The position numbers and the translations under genes are program-made. A DNA stretch of 64,000 nucleotides, taken from positions 1,586,501 through 1,650,500 of the forward strand of contig NC_092561.1 of NCBI RefSeq assembly GCF_037975245.1. The letters run 5' to 3'. Source of the DNA: Apostichopus japonicus (taxonomy: Eukaryota > Echinodermata > Holothuroidea > Aspidochirotida > Stichopodidae). This document shows, in pieces, positions 23,604 through 36,609 of the stretch; the first letter of the stretch is position 1; each line of letters opens with the position of its first letter. The notes below the pieces were generated by a model. It worked only from the letters and a program-made list of their open reading frames with translations, was not told where the DNA came from and ran no database searches.

Positions 23604-26037
23604 CATCAAAGGAGGGCTCATAAAATGAGACTTCTTTCCACTCATCTACAACTGCAGCTTCCTGACAGAGCTCCCCTGCAATGCATCCACTGCAATAGCA
23701 TGTAAGCCTTCTTGTGAGGAGTTTTCCATCACCAGCACCCTTGACACTGTGTAGCTGTCTTGTACCTTTAACTGTTTGTAGTCTGTAGCTATTGTGGCCT
23801 CTCTCTCTTTGAACCGTATCCATGAGGTAAAAAGACCTCTGGAAGTGCAAGCACTTTTGGCCTTCCTTGGGTATCTTGGTTACACTAGAATTGCAGTAGT
23901 TAAACAGATCCTCTGCATCATTGATGACAGCAGCGCCACTCAAAACTGCTTGGGATGCTTGTCGTTTCACTACCGCACTTTCACCATCACTAGGCCCCTT
24001 GCCATGTCTTGATCCAAAGAAGTTATGCTCTACTGGGATACCGTACTCAGATTCAGATAAAGCAACATCCAGGAAGGGTCCCTTGCTTTTATACTGGGCC
24101 CCACATCCATCAGAAAACCTCACTATTTTGTTGATGTGCATCTTCTGCTTGAGGTGCTCTACAGCCTTTGACATGAAACTGTGGACAGCATGGTAGTCAT
24201 GTAGTTTGTCACTTGAAATAAAGACAATTGACTCTTCCATTGGTTTGTGACACTCTGGGCATTCATAATTGCATACGATTGGATGAATTGTTACATTAAC
24301 GTGATACCAGTGGGCACTTTGCACTTCGTTTTGGTATTTACAAGTGTAGTTCTCTGCAAAGTCCAGAACCATTGTCACCCAACCAAATGGTAACCTTTTG
24401 CAGAGCTTGGAGTACTGTTCGTACTGCCAAGTAGCATTGAACAGGTGCAATGGAATGCTCTCTGCTTCTTCAGAAAGCTCATTAATGCAATCAGCAAGGA
24501 GCCCTTTCTTAGTGACCAGTACCTGCTTCATTACATTTTTACCTTCGGACTCTCTTGTAACCTTCTCCCACTTTTTCCATTCAAATGGCTTATCAACATA
24601 ACTACTCAAAGATTTGTAATGAGTAGCCAAGTTTTTGATTCCACAGTCCTGACATTTGCGGTTGATACAGCTGAGCTGATTGTATTTGCCATCCTTGGTA
24701 CACATAGTTACACGAGATAACCCATACACGCCCTGTATTTTTGCATTCACCTTTTGAGCCTGACACAGGACATTCATTGACTCAACTTTTAGTTCAATGT
24801 TAGTACAATACTCACATAAGCAACCTCTATACTTCATTGATCCAACTGGTTTGATGTGGGTTGGTCTCTCCTCATAAAATTTTGAAATACCAATAGCCAA
24901 ATTAGGGAAAGTGCTTCTGAATTGGGCATATAGAGCTGAGATTGGCTTCTGCAGAAACCCTGTTTTGAGAAATGTCTTTTTACTGATGAATCTCTTTTCA
25001 GGAAGTTGGACTGCAACCTCTTCATAGAAATGATGGACAGCATCTTTGGTGCTTTCTGGTAAAGCTCTCTTGGATTTTTGTGCGTTGTTGTTGTGTTTCA
25101 TTGCATTTTTTATACACTTTGGTGTTATCTTGAAGGATCTGCATGTCTTCTGCTGCAGTCGATACTTCTTCATGATACCAAACATTGCAGTAAGAGAGCG
25201 CTTCTGTTTCATATCATTTTTTTTCCTACTCTTTCGAAGTTGGTGAAGTTGATCTTTCACTTTCACGGTTAGCAGCTGCTGAATTTTCAAGCCATCAGGA
25301 TCAAGGCCACGATCCTTCAGAGCTTTTTGCTTCTGCGGTGATGCTTTACTAAGGATGTCTAGCACTGTCTCAGCAAACTGTGTCGGTGACTTTGGCAGGC
25401 ATTTGAATCCTCGTGACAAAGATTTCCTTCTTGCTACGTTAGAGCGCACTGCTTTCTCTCTCGTCTGCTGTGCTGTCTCTTCATCTAGCCTACGCGCAGC
25501 GTCTTGCAGTCTCTTCTGCTCTGCTTCAAACTGTCTCCTGTCCGCATCCTTTTGTTTTTCTTCCACTCTTCTTTGCTGCCGAAAAACCAGGAGATCCTCT
25601 CTTTCTTTTTGTCTCTTCTCCCTTCGCTTCTGGTTTATTTCATCTCTTTCGTTTTTACTTCTTTTAGCTCTTCTTTCTCTTGCTTTCTCCCTCCAGATTT
25701 TTCTTTTTGCTTTCAATTCTGTCGTTGCAGCTCGGGTTGAGTGCGTAGTTGACCTCTTACTGACCAGTGGTTGTGGAGCAGGCAGAGTATTCTTTTTTGC
25801 TCTCAATGCCTCCCGGTACTTTCTCATCCTCATCTTGCAACCCTCATTATATCTGCGATGATGTTCCCCAGAAAGTGACATACGATAAATTGAAGACCGG
25901 ATAGCATCACTCTTCTTGTGAATTTCATAAGCTATGGGATTTTGCTTTAGTTTGGTACGCCATCTGGCAGATGCTGTACCTTGTGTAGATGATGTAGCTG
26001 GTAATAAATGGCTCCTAAGTTTGACTGTGAGTGGCAT
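23604..26037 (-). CDS. Transposase-like protein, exon 1
   Basis: An 811-codon exon beginning ATG at 26037, ending at the donor GATG|GTAAGA; the open frame runs on to 23581 only by reading into the intron. With exon 2 the protein is 926 aa. Visible parts: a basic N-terminus, a Lys/Arg/Glu-rich probable coiled coil at about residues 100-200, a Cys pair (CLCEYC) near 400, further Cys (CINRKCQDC), and a likely catalytic core. The core shows LDFAENY (about residue 558), a CPEC knuckle, FSDGCGAQYK (about 642) and HNFFGSRHGKGPSDG (about 676-684). A CYCSGC cluster lies near 784. The spaced Asp residues suggest an RNase H-like DDE enzyme. This is a known multi-copy metazoan protein type, but I cannot name its superfamily. 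It is intact, with no stops or frameshifts, and lies inside an element with inverted ends, so the copy may be recent. Confidence 0.85.
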
Positions 26038-26760
26038 TTTGTTCTGTTAAGCTTCAACACTTTCTGTGGCTGTTGAGGAAGTACAACATACAGATTTAAT
26101 AACAGGTAGGCTGACACCTTGCACTGTAGTAGTGCTTATGGTAGTTGACCAAGTTCTAACTCCTAACATAAAGCTTCAATGAGTATGGGAATACATTAAT
26201 TAGACTAGGCCTAATTATAGGTCTTGGCTTTTACATGATATACTAACAGTAACAGAATGCATTAAATTCGCGAAAGTTTAAATATTACGTTGCCTTAGCA
26301 AAACGTTCGCATGTACGAGCTAAAAATATAACTTCACGTTTAGGCCTAAGCAAAGCTAGGTCTCGTAATCATTTGCTTTTAACCTAATGATAGGCTAGGC
26401 TTATGTCGGAATCATTCTTGTACAGTAGGCCTACACTATTATGCCTATACACTATCCTAGACGATGAACGATTGCGCATAGCCTAACGTGATACATTGCC
26501 AACGCAGTACTAACGTGAATAGGAAAATAATACTGACTAGGCCCTAGCCTAAGTCTTAACGAAATTTCTAAGAAAAAAAATGTCAAAAATGTCACATACA
26601 GGCTACGTTATCCTACATAGCCGTAGAAAAAAACATTCATTTTAATACTCACCCGAGTTGCTGGAATAATATTTACAGCGTGACTTGCATATTTACTGCG
26701 TAGCTAGCTTGACCAAGCATCTCCAATGTAGCCTAACATAACGCTAGGCTAGTATTAGCT
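26038..26760. other. 5' flank of the transposase gene
   Basis: Non-coding, with many TAGGCCTA-like words. It should hold the minus-strand promoter, but no TATA box at a convincing place is seen. Confidence 0.4.
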
Positions 26761-26772
26761 CGCAAACGTTAC

Positions 26773-27791
26773 GGGTGTAACATTAGACACTGCATAGTGG
26801 TTACGTCGGCGAGATAAAAATCGAATCTGTACATTTCTCCCCTAAATACTAAATAAATGAATAGATTAAACAGGGAATACCTACCAGTTTTATCGGGGAT
26901 AAAATACATGGGGGCCTTGCTAACAAAATAAAATTCCGTAATAAGCGACATCAAATTTTCTTGACTATCACTGTATCAGACGTAACGGTCATCAGAAGAC
27001 ACCGTTCATATTAACCTCGCAAAAGGCGAATTAGGCTTTTAGTTACTACTTGCGGCTATCAAAATGTCACAAAGTTCTAATGAAACATGGTGACAAGTTT
27101 GAAGCTTGATCTATTGATACATCTGGAAAAAATACACCTACGTTTATTTATTTTTCCTGCCGTATCTGTTACCGGTGTAACAACCGTTGTGGACGTAACA
27201 TAGAGACACCATGTGTTTCACCCCTCGCATACCTGAAATCGATTCGATATCAGCGAATACTCGGAACCGACATGAATTATCCATTCAACTTATGTACTAG
27301 ACAAGGTCAAGTTCATTATTCATCGAGGGTTATTGAATATTTTAAACATATTTACCCGCACGGCGTAACGAACGTCGTAGACACCAACCACGAGTGTTTA
27401 GGTTTTATCTTTTATTTTACTGTGAAAAGTGACCTCAATTAATTTAGCGCTACTCATGATGTTTAGTTCATGTCTGATTTACAACATTTGATGCAAATTA
27501 AACCCTATGTCCCTTTTTTCGGAATAAGGTAACCCTCTTCACGACGTAACAAGATAAACTTGGCAGAGACACCATTTGTTACGTCTGAAAACTTCACTAT
27601 AACCAATGATAATATAAAAATGTAGTTGAAGGTAAGCTGTGTTATCTTCCAGCACTTAAACAATACATATCTGTGGATGTATATTACATTTGTTTCTGAG
27701 CCATATGACATTCCTTGAACGCTTGCAGGGTACTTGAGATGTTCAGTTAATTTATTGTCACAACAATCACAGTAAATAGAGAAGAGACACC
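26773..27791 (+). promoter_or_regulatory. GTAAC/AGACACC sites, right end of transposon
   Basis: Sites at about 26775-26790, 26980-27004, 27175-27211, 27363-27386 and 27543-27574 pair a GTAAC half with an AGACAC(C) half. All point the same way, with spacers varying from a few to about 17 bases. A lone AGACACCAC is at 27784-27792. Together with the left-end sites they look like binding sites for the element's own transposase. This is inference. Confidence 0.5.
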
Positions 27792-27986
27792 ACACTTTTT
27801 TTCCATTTTTTTTATTTTAATTGTTCAATTTGGTAAAATTTAGCCATAGGACAACATATATCTATGAAGTGACTACCAAAATATGGGGCTGGAAAAAGTT
27901 TTCACTTTGCACAAAGTTGACCTATTGCTGTAGAAAGTGTGACATATACTGTGTGTCACACTTGACCCAAGTTCACGGAATGAGCC

Positions 27987-30900
27987 ATATATATATATAT
28001 ATTTATGAGCATTACAAATTAACAGAACAACAAACACCCCTTTCCAAGCCCCCCCCCCCACCCCTTCACGCTATCCCACACTTTTCCATTAAATTTCAAG
28101 CTGTGACCTAAACTTAATCTATATAATTCTTTCCTTCTTTTAATCAAATGCATCTCTTCATTAAAATTTCAATTTAATTATTTTAATGTTCAAATTTGAC
28201 CAGAATTATTCACTTTCCACCATTCTACAAAAGGTAATCTAATTTAATTATCCAAATCAACTATTTATTCTCAGTAACTTACCAGTCTAAAATATTATGA
28301 TATATATATATTTACTTAACAGCCAACTTAAAATATAGCTGAGCATTCCAGTAAACAAGTATTATAAAGTTAATGGTAAGGTAATCTAATTAATAGCACT
28401 TACTTATGAAACAGAAAAATAAAATAAAAAATACAGAAAAATAATTACCCTACCTCTAGAGAAACACTCGTAATAACAAAATGTCAATGTTCCCTGATTT
28501 AGCCACAATTCCAATCCCAGTCCGTTTTCAGGCTAAGGCTTGAACACCAATACAGACACAGATAAAGGCTCGATAGTCAAAAAAAGTTTGGAAAAGTTCA
28601 ACTTTCGGCATTCACTCTTGAGTCCGTTCAGACTAACAGATCTGGCACATGTGCTAGCGGACTGGAAAATGAGTAGACAGAGAAATTAATTGTCAGCGGT
28701 AGCGATATATATATATATACCAGGGTTGGCAATTCACCTGTGTGCACACACTCAAATCCTGATCTGCAGTCAGATTCACACTTATTATCGGTGTGCATAC
28801 AAGCAGACTGTAGTTTCATTTTACACAACAGTTGAAATACTGTTGGAGCTATATAGAAACCACTGACGCATATCAAAACTTCACAGTATTGTTATCTATG
28901 TATGTCTTCTGAATATATACTAACTGCTGACCAGCAAGCATATACTACCATGGCTACTTGCCAAAGATTTGAGAATTCGGGTATGCAGCATTACGTCGTA
29001 CAGTATACTATCTAAATTATAATGTGAGGCCTTCTCAGGTGTGTCAGTTTGCAAGGTGGTTCACAGAGCAAGACCTGAAGCCCTCAGTGGATCAAAAGGG
29101 GGGGGGGGGGGGTTAGCAAGGGCCAGCTGTGACATCAGAAAGGGTTCAGATCAGGGACAATCCCATTCCAACAGGAGGGCCAGGTATTCCAGGGAGGAAA
29201 GGGGGGCAGGCAGGATGTGGCCCTGGATATTGGAAAGGGGGGGGGGGGACTGGCCCTGAGATCTTTGATGCAGACACCATTTAAGCAGGGAGGGATCTTC
29301 CCTCAGAATAAATTATTATATTTGAGACAGGCAGTATTTGGGCATATTTGAAGCCATAAATTAAGCTGAGGGTTGTAACAATACCTACTTTTAATACTTA
29401 GTGGAATTTAAAAGTGGTAAGCAACCCCCTTACTCCCCCTCCTGGATACATGCCTGTGGGATGGGGGCAGGGCAAGGAGATGCCTGAGGAGGCAGATATT
29501 GCTTTGAAGCAAGGAACTATTTCATAACATGTTATTGTTGAGAATGTGATAGCAAAGTTGCAAAGTGAACATGATTTTAGTTTAACTGAGGTTGGAAAGT
29601 CTTGTCATTGCAAATCAAATTTTCTTAAATGTCCTTTCATGAACTTTAAAATCTCACAAGTGGCTCAAAATAATTGTAGGTATCAATGTTTTGCTGTTTC
29701 TTGAGTCCCAGATAAACTGCCAGTCATTCCATGTTCACAGTCATGTTCCTCAAAGACAGACAGGGTATAACTAACATACAATTACATAGTCTGAAGGCAT
29801 CATGAAAGTTTTCAAAGTATAGAGGGCACTATTCATAAATACATCTAGTGTAACAATACAGAATCAACATTCAATGTATATGTAATAACTCCCAATACTT
29901 CCCAATATGTAATATTTTCTATTCGAAATTCCATTGAAGGAAATTATATTAAAATGACCATGATTTATACTGTACAGTAATAGTTCCATAGTAATAGTAT
30001 CCATTGCACAATCCTTACAGCACTTAGTAATAAAATACTTTATAGTGTAGTCAAAATATTTCAAAACAACTCTGAACCAATTTCTTTGTTAACTAAATGT
30101 TTTTACGGAAAAGTATTATTTTTATCTCATCGTTCCCATACGGAGGATGAGCAGTTGTAGTTCCTTTAGTATCAATCTTTATATCCTTCCTGGAAAAATC
30201 AAAATTCAAATCGCCCTGCAATAGATGACAACTCTGTATTTCAGATGATAATATCAGATATCAATATGGATCCCCAGAGTGATAGAGGGACTAGGAGATA
30301 CCAATTTATCATTTAAACTGTCTGGGGTTTACAATGCAATCTGGATTTCATTGAAAGCTAGCCATCCATTGTGCAACCTCCGTGATCCCAAAGCTGAATG
30401 ATTTTGGCTTTCGCTTTCCAAGCCGAAATTTGGTCTTGGACGATCGGATGATCCGACAACCGGACTAGCCAACGACTGTTAAAGATTTTTCCGTGAGTTC
30501 ATACTGCTCATAAGGTCCGAAGCATATATGTGCATTGAAATGTCTCATGTTTCTTCATGTAATAAACAAAATGGGCCCAAAAAGATGACATACCTGAAAT
30601 ACCAGCTTAAAATTTCATAAAACAAGGAACAAGGCTGCCTACTACAGATAGAATACATGGAATATACACTTCAGTTACTACAACTGTAATAAAGATGTGA
30701 ATTGTTTGTAGAATGTAACTCAAATGACAGAGTTGAATGAATTGGTTATAAAGTTTAATGGTGTTGATATTTGGACATCCCCTTGAGAATAAAGGAAATG
30801 AACTTTGGACCAGACATTTACCTAGTTCCAGACACGCAATGCCAACTGACATAAGATTAAATTGAACAAATTTTAATATAGAACGACGTCCTTAAGTTCA

Positions 30901-32960
30901 GATTAACAATTGAAACTTTGTAGTACACTATAACATGAGTCAAAGGTAGAGGAGGGGGTGGGGAGGGGGAGAGGGGTTACAAAACTGCTTAATAAATCTG
31001 TTCCCCTCGCCCAGGCCACCTTCACTCTATGTTCTCCTTTGGGTAATTGAAGCTATTCACTGCCCTTATGTACCTCCGAGACCGATCATAAGTGCGGGGC
31101 TCAAAGTTCAAGTTGAAGTTAGTAATATTATGAGTAAAGTTATAAATCTACAGCAGCAATAAATACCGATCTAGACTTAGAAGCTAGAAGGGTTACATAT
31201 GAAGCATAGTAGAGAAATATGAAAACATTTATTACCAACCAACCAGTGACCTCTAAGAGAAATACAAAATATAACCTGGCAATTGCTAGACTCTTATAAA
31301 CCTGCTCAGCGACGAAAATGAGTCTCCTTACATAAAAATAGGAAAAAGCTATGGCTGTTATATTTTCCTCCCCTTTCTACATACACTTCAGAGAGACCGG
31401 CGCAATTACAGGAACGAATCGCTCAAAGCGTGATGGATAGTAAAGATAGCTTCTCGGTGACGCGCATAGACATGTATGTAATCAGAAGCTGGATCTAATA
31501 CCAACCCAGAGCATTTGGAAAAGAAAAATAGGCCTCAACAAAGGCTAGGTTATTGCCTTTTGACCTGATAAACACGTAGCAGCTGGGCTCGAGTTATAGC
31601 AACAAACAGCACCAATGGCAAATTGCTGTTATCGCCAATAATGCCCACCACACTGCCTTGAGACAATCACCGACAATCGCCTGTTACTCAGATGGGATTA
31701 TTAATGATTATTAATGATAATTACTTATTCAAATGTCATGTCCATTTAGTCAAGATGTCTATTATTTCTCTTTGAAGAAATGCTTTTGGTGCCCAAATTC
31801 TAAGTTTGAAAATTCCAACAACAAAAGAGCTGAAAAATTTCTGAGGCACCCTACCATTTCAATGAAATTTAAAGAGAATATTTTGACTTGTACTAAAGAG
31901 ATTACTTTGCCCATTTAGGATCCTTAATTCAAGTTGATCAGACAATAAGAATTATCCAGATATAAAGTAGTAACGAAAATTAAGACAGTAGTAATATATT
32001 TACGAAATATGCGGTCAAACATGAATAAAATGATCCTAAGAAATGTACAGTGAACAAATAAAAAGATGATTTAAAGAATATGATATATGATATAAGGTGT
32101 AAGATATAAACTATAAGAATATAAGATAATAATATAATAAGATAATAGTATAATATACAGAACACAACATATTATGTATAATGTATCATATATAACGTTT
32201 ATATTAAGGAATTTTTTAATTAATGAAAGACAATAACGATCCAGTTTTCATTTTCAAACCACCCGGTTTCTGACGGTCATGAAACTCGGCAGATATAAAA
32301 AGGAGGCCTCTAAGATTCTAGTATTCATTGATGGGACTAATTTCGTTAGTCCTCTGGGAAGCATAGTTTAGTTCTCAGCAGGTGCAATTATCCTCCCTAT
32401 CCCAAACTCATCAAGTTTACAGGTACATCTGCGTACGTTATGATTAAATTCAATCTTGTTATCATATATTAATCTGACCGTGTACCATACTGGACACACT
32501 GTGAGTGATACGCACATAAGCGGTCAAAAAACGAACGTATTGTTTTTATTATTTTTCGTAGACTGATCAAACGATGTCTTCTCTAACGAAAATTGATGTG
32601 CCCATGCAGTCAGCGATTATACAAAATTTCATCAAGTTGACTACGTTATCACAACATAAAAGTTGGCAGCTACTTGCTTTAAATTGCACAACCACCAGGG
32701 AGCCAATATCTCAAATTCAGTATAAGAACAAAGAAATACTTCATACTGTTTTAATTAAGGTTGCTAATTAGTTAGGTGGTAGCCTCATATTATTTACAAC
32801 CTTCTGAGATGACGTACATATGAATACAGCTGGATGCATGCATGCATGTTTTCCGTTAAATAGTTGGGACGGGAGCATACTTCAGCCCTCTCCATCTCAA
32901 GAGGGTCAACATCACGAAGAGTGTTGAAAAATTAAATTCATGCAGGGTAGTAGTGAAGTT
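27987..32960. other. Non-coding spacer
   Basis: Simple tracts: C run at about 28050-28060, TA tracts near 28300 and 28710, G runs at 29099-29112 and 29236-29250, G-rich stretch at 30950-30975. 29441-29457 (CTCCTGGATACATGCCTG) looks like a solo hAT end. At 32296 there is a TATAAAA-type box (ATATAAAAAGG), and at 32574 a 65-codon open frame follows an acceptor-like TTTTCGTAG; no family is recognised. No other gene seen. Confidence 0.4.
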
Positions 32961-32965
32961 TGAGC

Positions 32966-33172
32966 ACTAGCGCGTCATGCCAGGTTCTCTGTGACCTTGT
33001 TAATGAGAAAACAACTGGTTATTCTGATGGTTGGTGGAAAGAAGTTTAACTGATGAACATAATACGTTTCGTCCTTTGTAAAACCAAGTGTTTGTTTGAG
33101 TATTTGCATTTGGGGGGGCACAATTCTGGGGCGGAAGGGCATCTGCCACCCCCCCCCTGTAGTGACGCCACT
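32966..33172. repeat. MITE-like element with G-run interior
   Basis: Left CACTAGCGCGTCATGCCAGG and right CTAGTGGCGTCACTACAGGG (reverse-complemented) are loosely inverted. The interior has GGGGGGGCACAATTCTGGGG. No clean duplication at the flanks. Confidence 0.4.
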
Positions 33173-33179
33173 AGCTGAG

Positions 33180-34231
<1,052 letters not shown>

Positions 34232-34239
34232 CACAAACA

Positions 34240-35199
34240 AATGATACGCACTGCCAACTTGTGTCCTTGATCTGAGATTGCGTAGATCACTGGCGTATTG
34301 TTGTCAGTTTATTTTGCCCTTTGGAAGTAGAATAAAGATTTAGGTACTGGCCAATAATCTGCTGCCAGGTATACATTAAAGCGGGCACAACTTTACCCAA
34401 CCATCATCTCTAGCGAACATTGACCGAGATCTCTGTGAAGAACGTTTCCCCCAAACGGGCTAAAAAAAAACAATCTTGTTCCATTTGGGAGATACATCCT
34501 GCCGTTTATTAGTTGTGTCTGGGAGCTGCCATTTTGTTAATCTGTGATGTCATAGAGCCACTAACATCTGAAGCCATTTACTCTCTCTCTGTTTCTCTGT
34601 ACAAATTTCCAAGGCGAAATGTTTAATCTTTTTATTAACCCTAGCTAACACCAATGACAACTTTAGGTCATGTTACCCAGTTTCAATTCAATCAGCATTT
34701 TCAAAACCCATCTCCATTATAGAAAATAAAACATAGCAAAAACATGAAACTGGCTTGATGATATGTTATATATCAAAGCCAAGTTGCTGAAAAATAATGT
34801 GCAGTATAATTTAGCTAATTTCTTCAACATGTTTTTAATGTAAAACATAAGATGTTGAAAAAAACAGCTCAACTAATCTACTCGAAAATATTTCCTTTCA
34901 CACCAGCCCCTTCCCACCCCCCTCCCAGCCCCCTCCCACCTGGAACCCCTTCCGACCTGCCTGAATGCAACAGTACATATATCTTAGACTACTATATAAT
35001 GCCACACTGAGACAATTAATCCTTTAATTTAATTAACCCTCTTCCGTCATAATAACTTGAAGAGACAAAATCTCGAAGGAAGATAACTTTGGAAAACTTC
35101 TTGGAAATTTGAGCATGCTAATTTAATGGGGCAGTACAGATGACCTTTAGAGAAGCTTGTTGGATTGATTTTAATAGCATTTGTCATTGTTACGTTCAG
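34240..35199. other. Spacer with a dispersed repeat
   Basis: 34443-34550 (CCAAACGGGCTAAAAA then TGTTCCATTTGGGAGATAC) is a copy of the repeat also at 16505-16565 (inverted) and 35668-35740. A C-rich stretch is at 34905-34950. Nothing else seen. Confidence 0.5.
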
Positions 35200-35576
35200 C
35201 AGTAGCGGAGCTAGGGGTATTGGTCAGGGGGGCGAGAATGGTCTGTAGGGGCGCTTTCGACACTATCTAAGCGGTTGGCCCGGAACGAACAGAAATTTTT
35301 TGAGTAAACATACTCCCTAGATCGCCAGATATGACCCTTTCCGGGCCTTGCTAATTTGCAGATAAACGAAGAATAAATAGGTGTCATCGCCATTTTGTCA
35401 GAAAATTACACCAACAAAATGTGACAAATGTCAATAGGTATTTGAGAGCGCAATAAAAAAGTCAATAATCGTGAATAAGTAAAAAGTGTTAAAAAGCTGA
35501 AAAGGGCGCCAGCAGTCTATTTGAGTCCGTCAGGGGGGCATCCGCCCCCTCTGACTGTATGGACGCTCCGCCACTG
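35200..35576 (-). mobile_element. hAT-type MITE, CAGTGGCGGAGC family, copy 2
   Basis: 377 bp with ends CAGTAGCGGAGC and GCTCCGCCACTG. The duplicated flanks ACGTTCAG and ACGATCAG match at 7 of 8. It is the inverted counterpart of 5625-6000 along its whole length. Confidence 0.88.
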
Positions 35577-36190
35577 ACGATCAGAATACAGTACTTGATT
35601 GGGACATAAACCTATTCACCACTTATGGTTTTATGTGACAAACACAAACAGCTTTAACAGAAATACCTTGTTCCATTTGGGAGATATTCTGGCTTAAATC
35701 TCGTGTCTGGCAGGCTCTATCATTTTGTCAGTAAATCTGTGGTGAATGATCTTTATCACATAGACCAATAGTGAGGGTAGGGGTTGTGTCTCCTGGCTTT
35801 AGAGGGTGCGGTGAGGTGGGGGAGGGGGGTGTGGGGGTGTTATTCATGACAGTACTTCTTACATATGAATCAATGATGGTGGTTTGGTTTGTGTCTCCTG
35901 TCTGTCGAGGCTGGGCTTAGGCAGGGGAATGGGGGGGGTAGGGGAAGTTATTCACATGACAGTTTTCTTTATCACAAAGACCAGTGATGATGGTTGGGTT
36001 ATTCCCCTTTACATAATATTGAAATGTCTTTGTAATTGCTTAGTTTGCCGGTGTCAAGTTTCATACAGAATATTTGAACTAAAAATGAACATCTTGACAA
36101 TTTCCAGTGTGATAATGTTTATTACCGGTTCAAACTTCTATGCAGAAAGTTTCTGGGCAATAAAATGTTGAGAAATAAATTGTGTAAAAG
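35577..36190. other. Non-coding spacer
   Basis: Contains the third copy of the TTTGGGAGATA repeat (35668-35740) and G-rich tracts (35815-35835, 35920-35945). Confidence 0.45.
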
Positions 36191-36196
36191 TAAGTT

Positions 36197-36236
36197 GGCC
36201 TGACGTTTCGATCCTAGCAGGATCTTCTTCAAAGGC
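36197..36236 (-). ncRNA. Hammerhead-ribozyme-like motif, copy 2
   Basis: Same layout as 19549-19589, with the stem III/cleavage segment ACGTC intact (the other copy has ACATC). Core TTGAAGA instead of CTGANGA. Stem II GATCC/GGATC is perfect, stem I GCCT/AGGC is perfect. The surrounding ~60 bases are shared with the first copy, so both come from one repeat family, probably Penelope-like terminal sequence. Confidence 0.5.
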
Positions 36237-36560
36237 TAAATGTAATAAATTGACGTGCTTTATTTTTAGTTCCTCTCTGTACACCATCCCTTGGGCTTCG
36301 AAAGTTATAAGGAGGCTTACTAAGTATCATGACCAAATTTTGAAATTATTTTGACTGATTACTACTCTGTAGGTTTGGTAACATAAACCAAACTGAAAAA
36401 GGCTAGATTTAGCCAGCTGCAGATGACTCGGCTATATGAAGTTCTTTTTAAGAAAAAAGTCCCTCAGGAAAGAACCGACTGATCCGCTCTCAACCCCCAG
36501 TCCCCTTTCACCGAGACTGTGTGATCATCGTCAGGTGTACATCACCATTCCCCTCGAAAG

Positions 36561-36606
36561 GGAACAGATACTACACATGATCTTAGTCAAAAGGCTGAGA
36601 AGCTAT
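36561..36606 (-). pseudogene. U2 snRNA 5'-end fragment
   Basis: On the minus strand 46 bases run ATAGCTTCTCAGCCTTTTGA then CTAAGATCATGTGTAGTATC then TGTTCC. They match the start of U2 snRNA with about four changes and keep the branch-point-pairing GTAGTA. After this the sequence departs completely from U2, so it cannot be a working gene. It is a truncated or chimeric retrocopy, or the head of a U2-derived SINE. Confidence 0.7.
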
Positions 36607-36609
36607 ATG

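Larger units (their letters stand above)
20477..27986 (-). mobile_element. 7.5-kb autonomous-looking DNA transposon
   Basis: The ends are inverted repeats of about 30 bp. The left begins GGCTCATTCCATGAACCTGG; the right, reverse-complemented, begins GGCTCATTCCGTGAACTTGG. Both continue to AAGTGTGACA. It sits in an AT dinucleotide tract: ATATATAT lies directly outside each end, so the exact target duplication cannot be read. It contains a two-exon transposase-like gene on the minus strand (22566-26037), a three-unit tandem repeat at the left and repeated GTAAC/AGACACC sites near both ends. I cannot assign the superfamily with confidence. Confidence 0.85.

Noticed and set aside
25355-25861. 168-codon + strand open frame, with others at 23794-24720 and 25046-25740
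   Set aside because: Antisense shadows of the transposase exon. Low-complexity Ser/Phe-rich translation arising from the Lys/Arg/Glu-rich coding strand.
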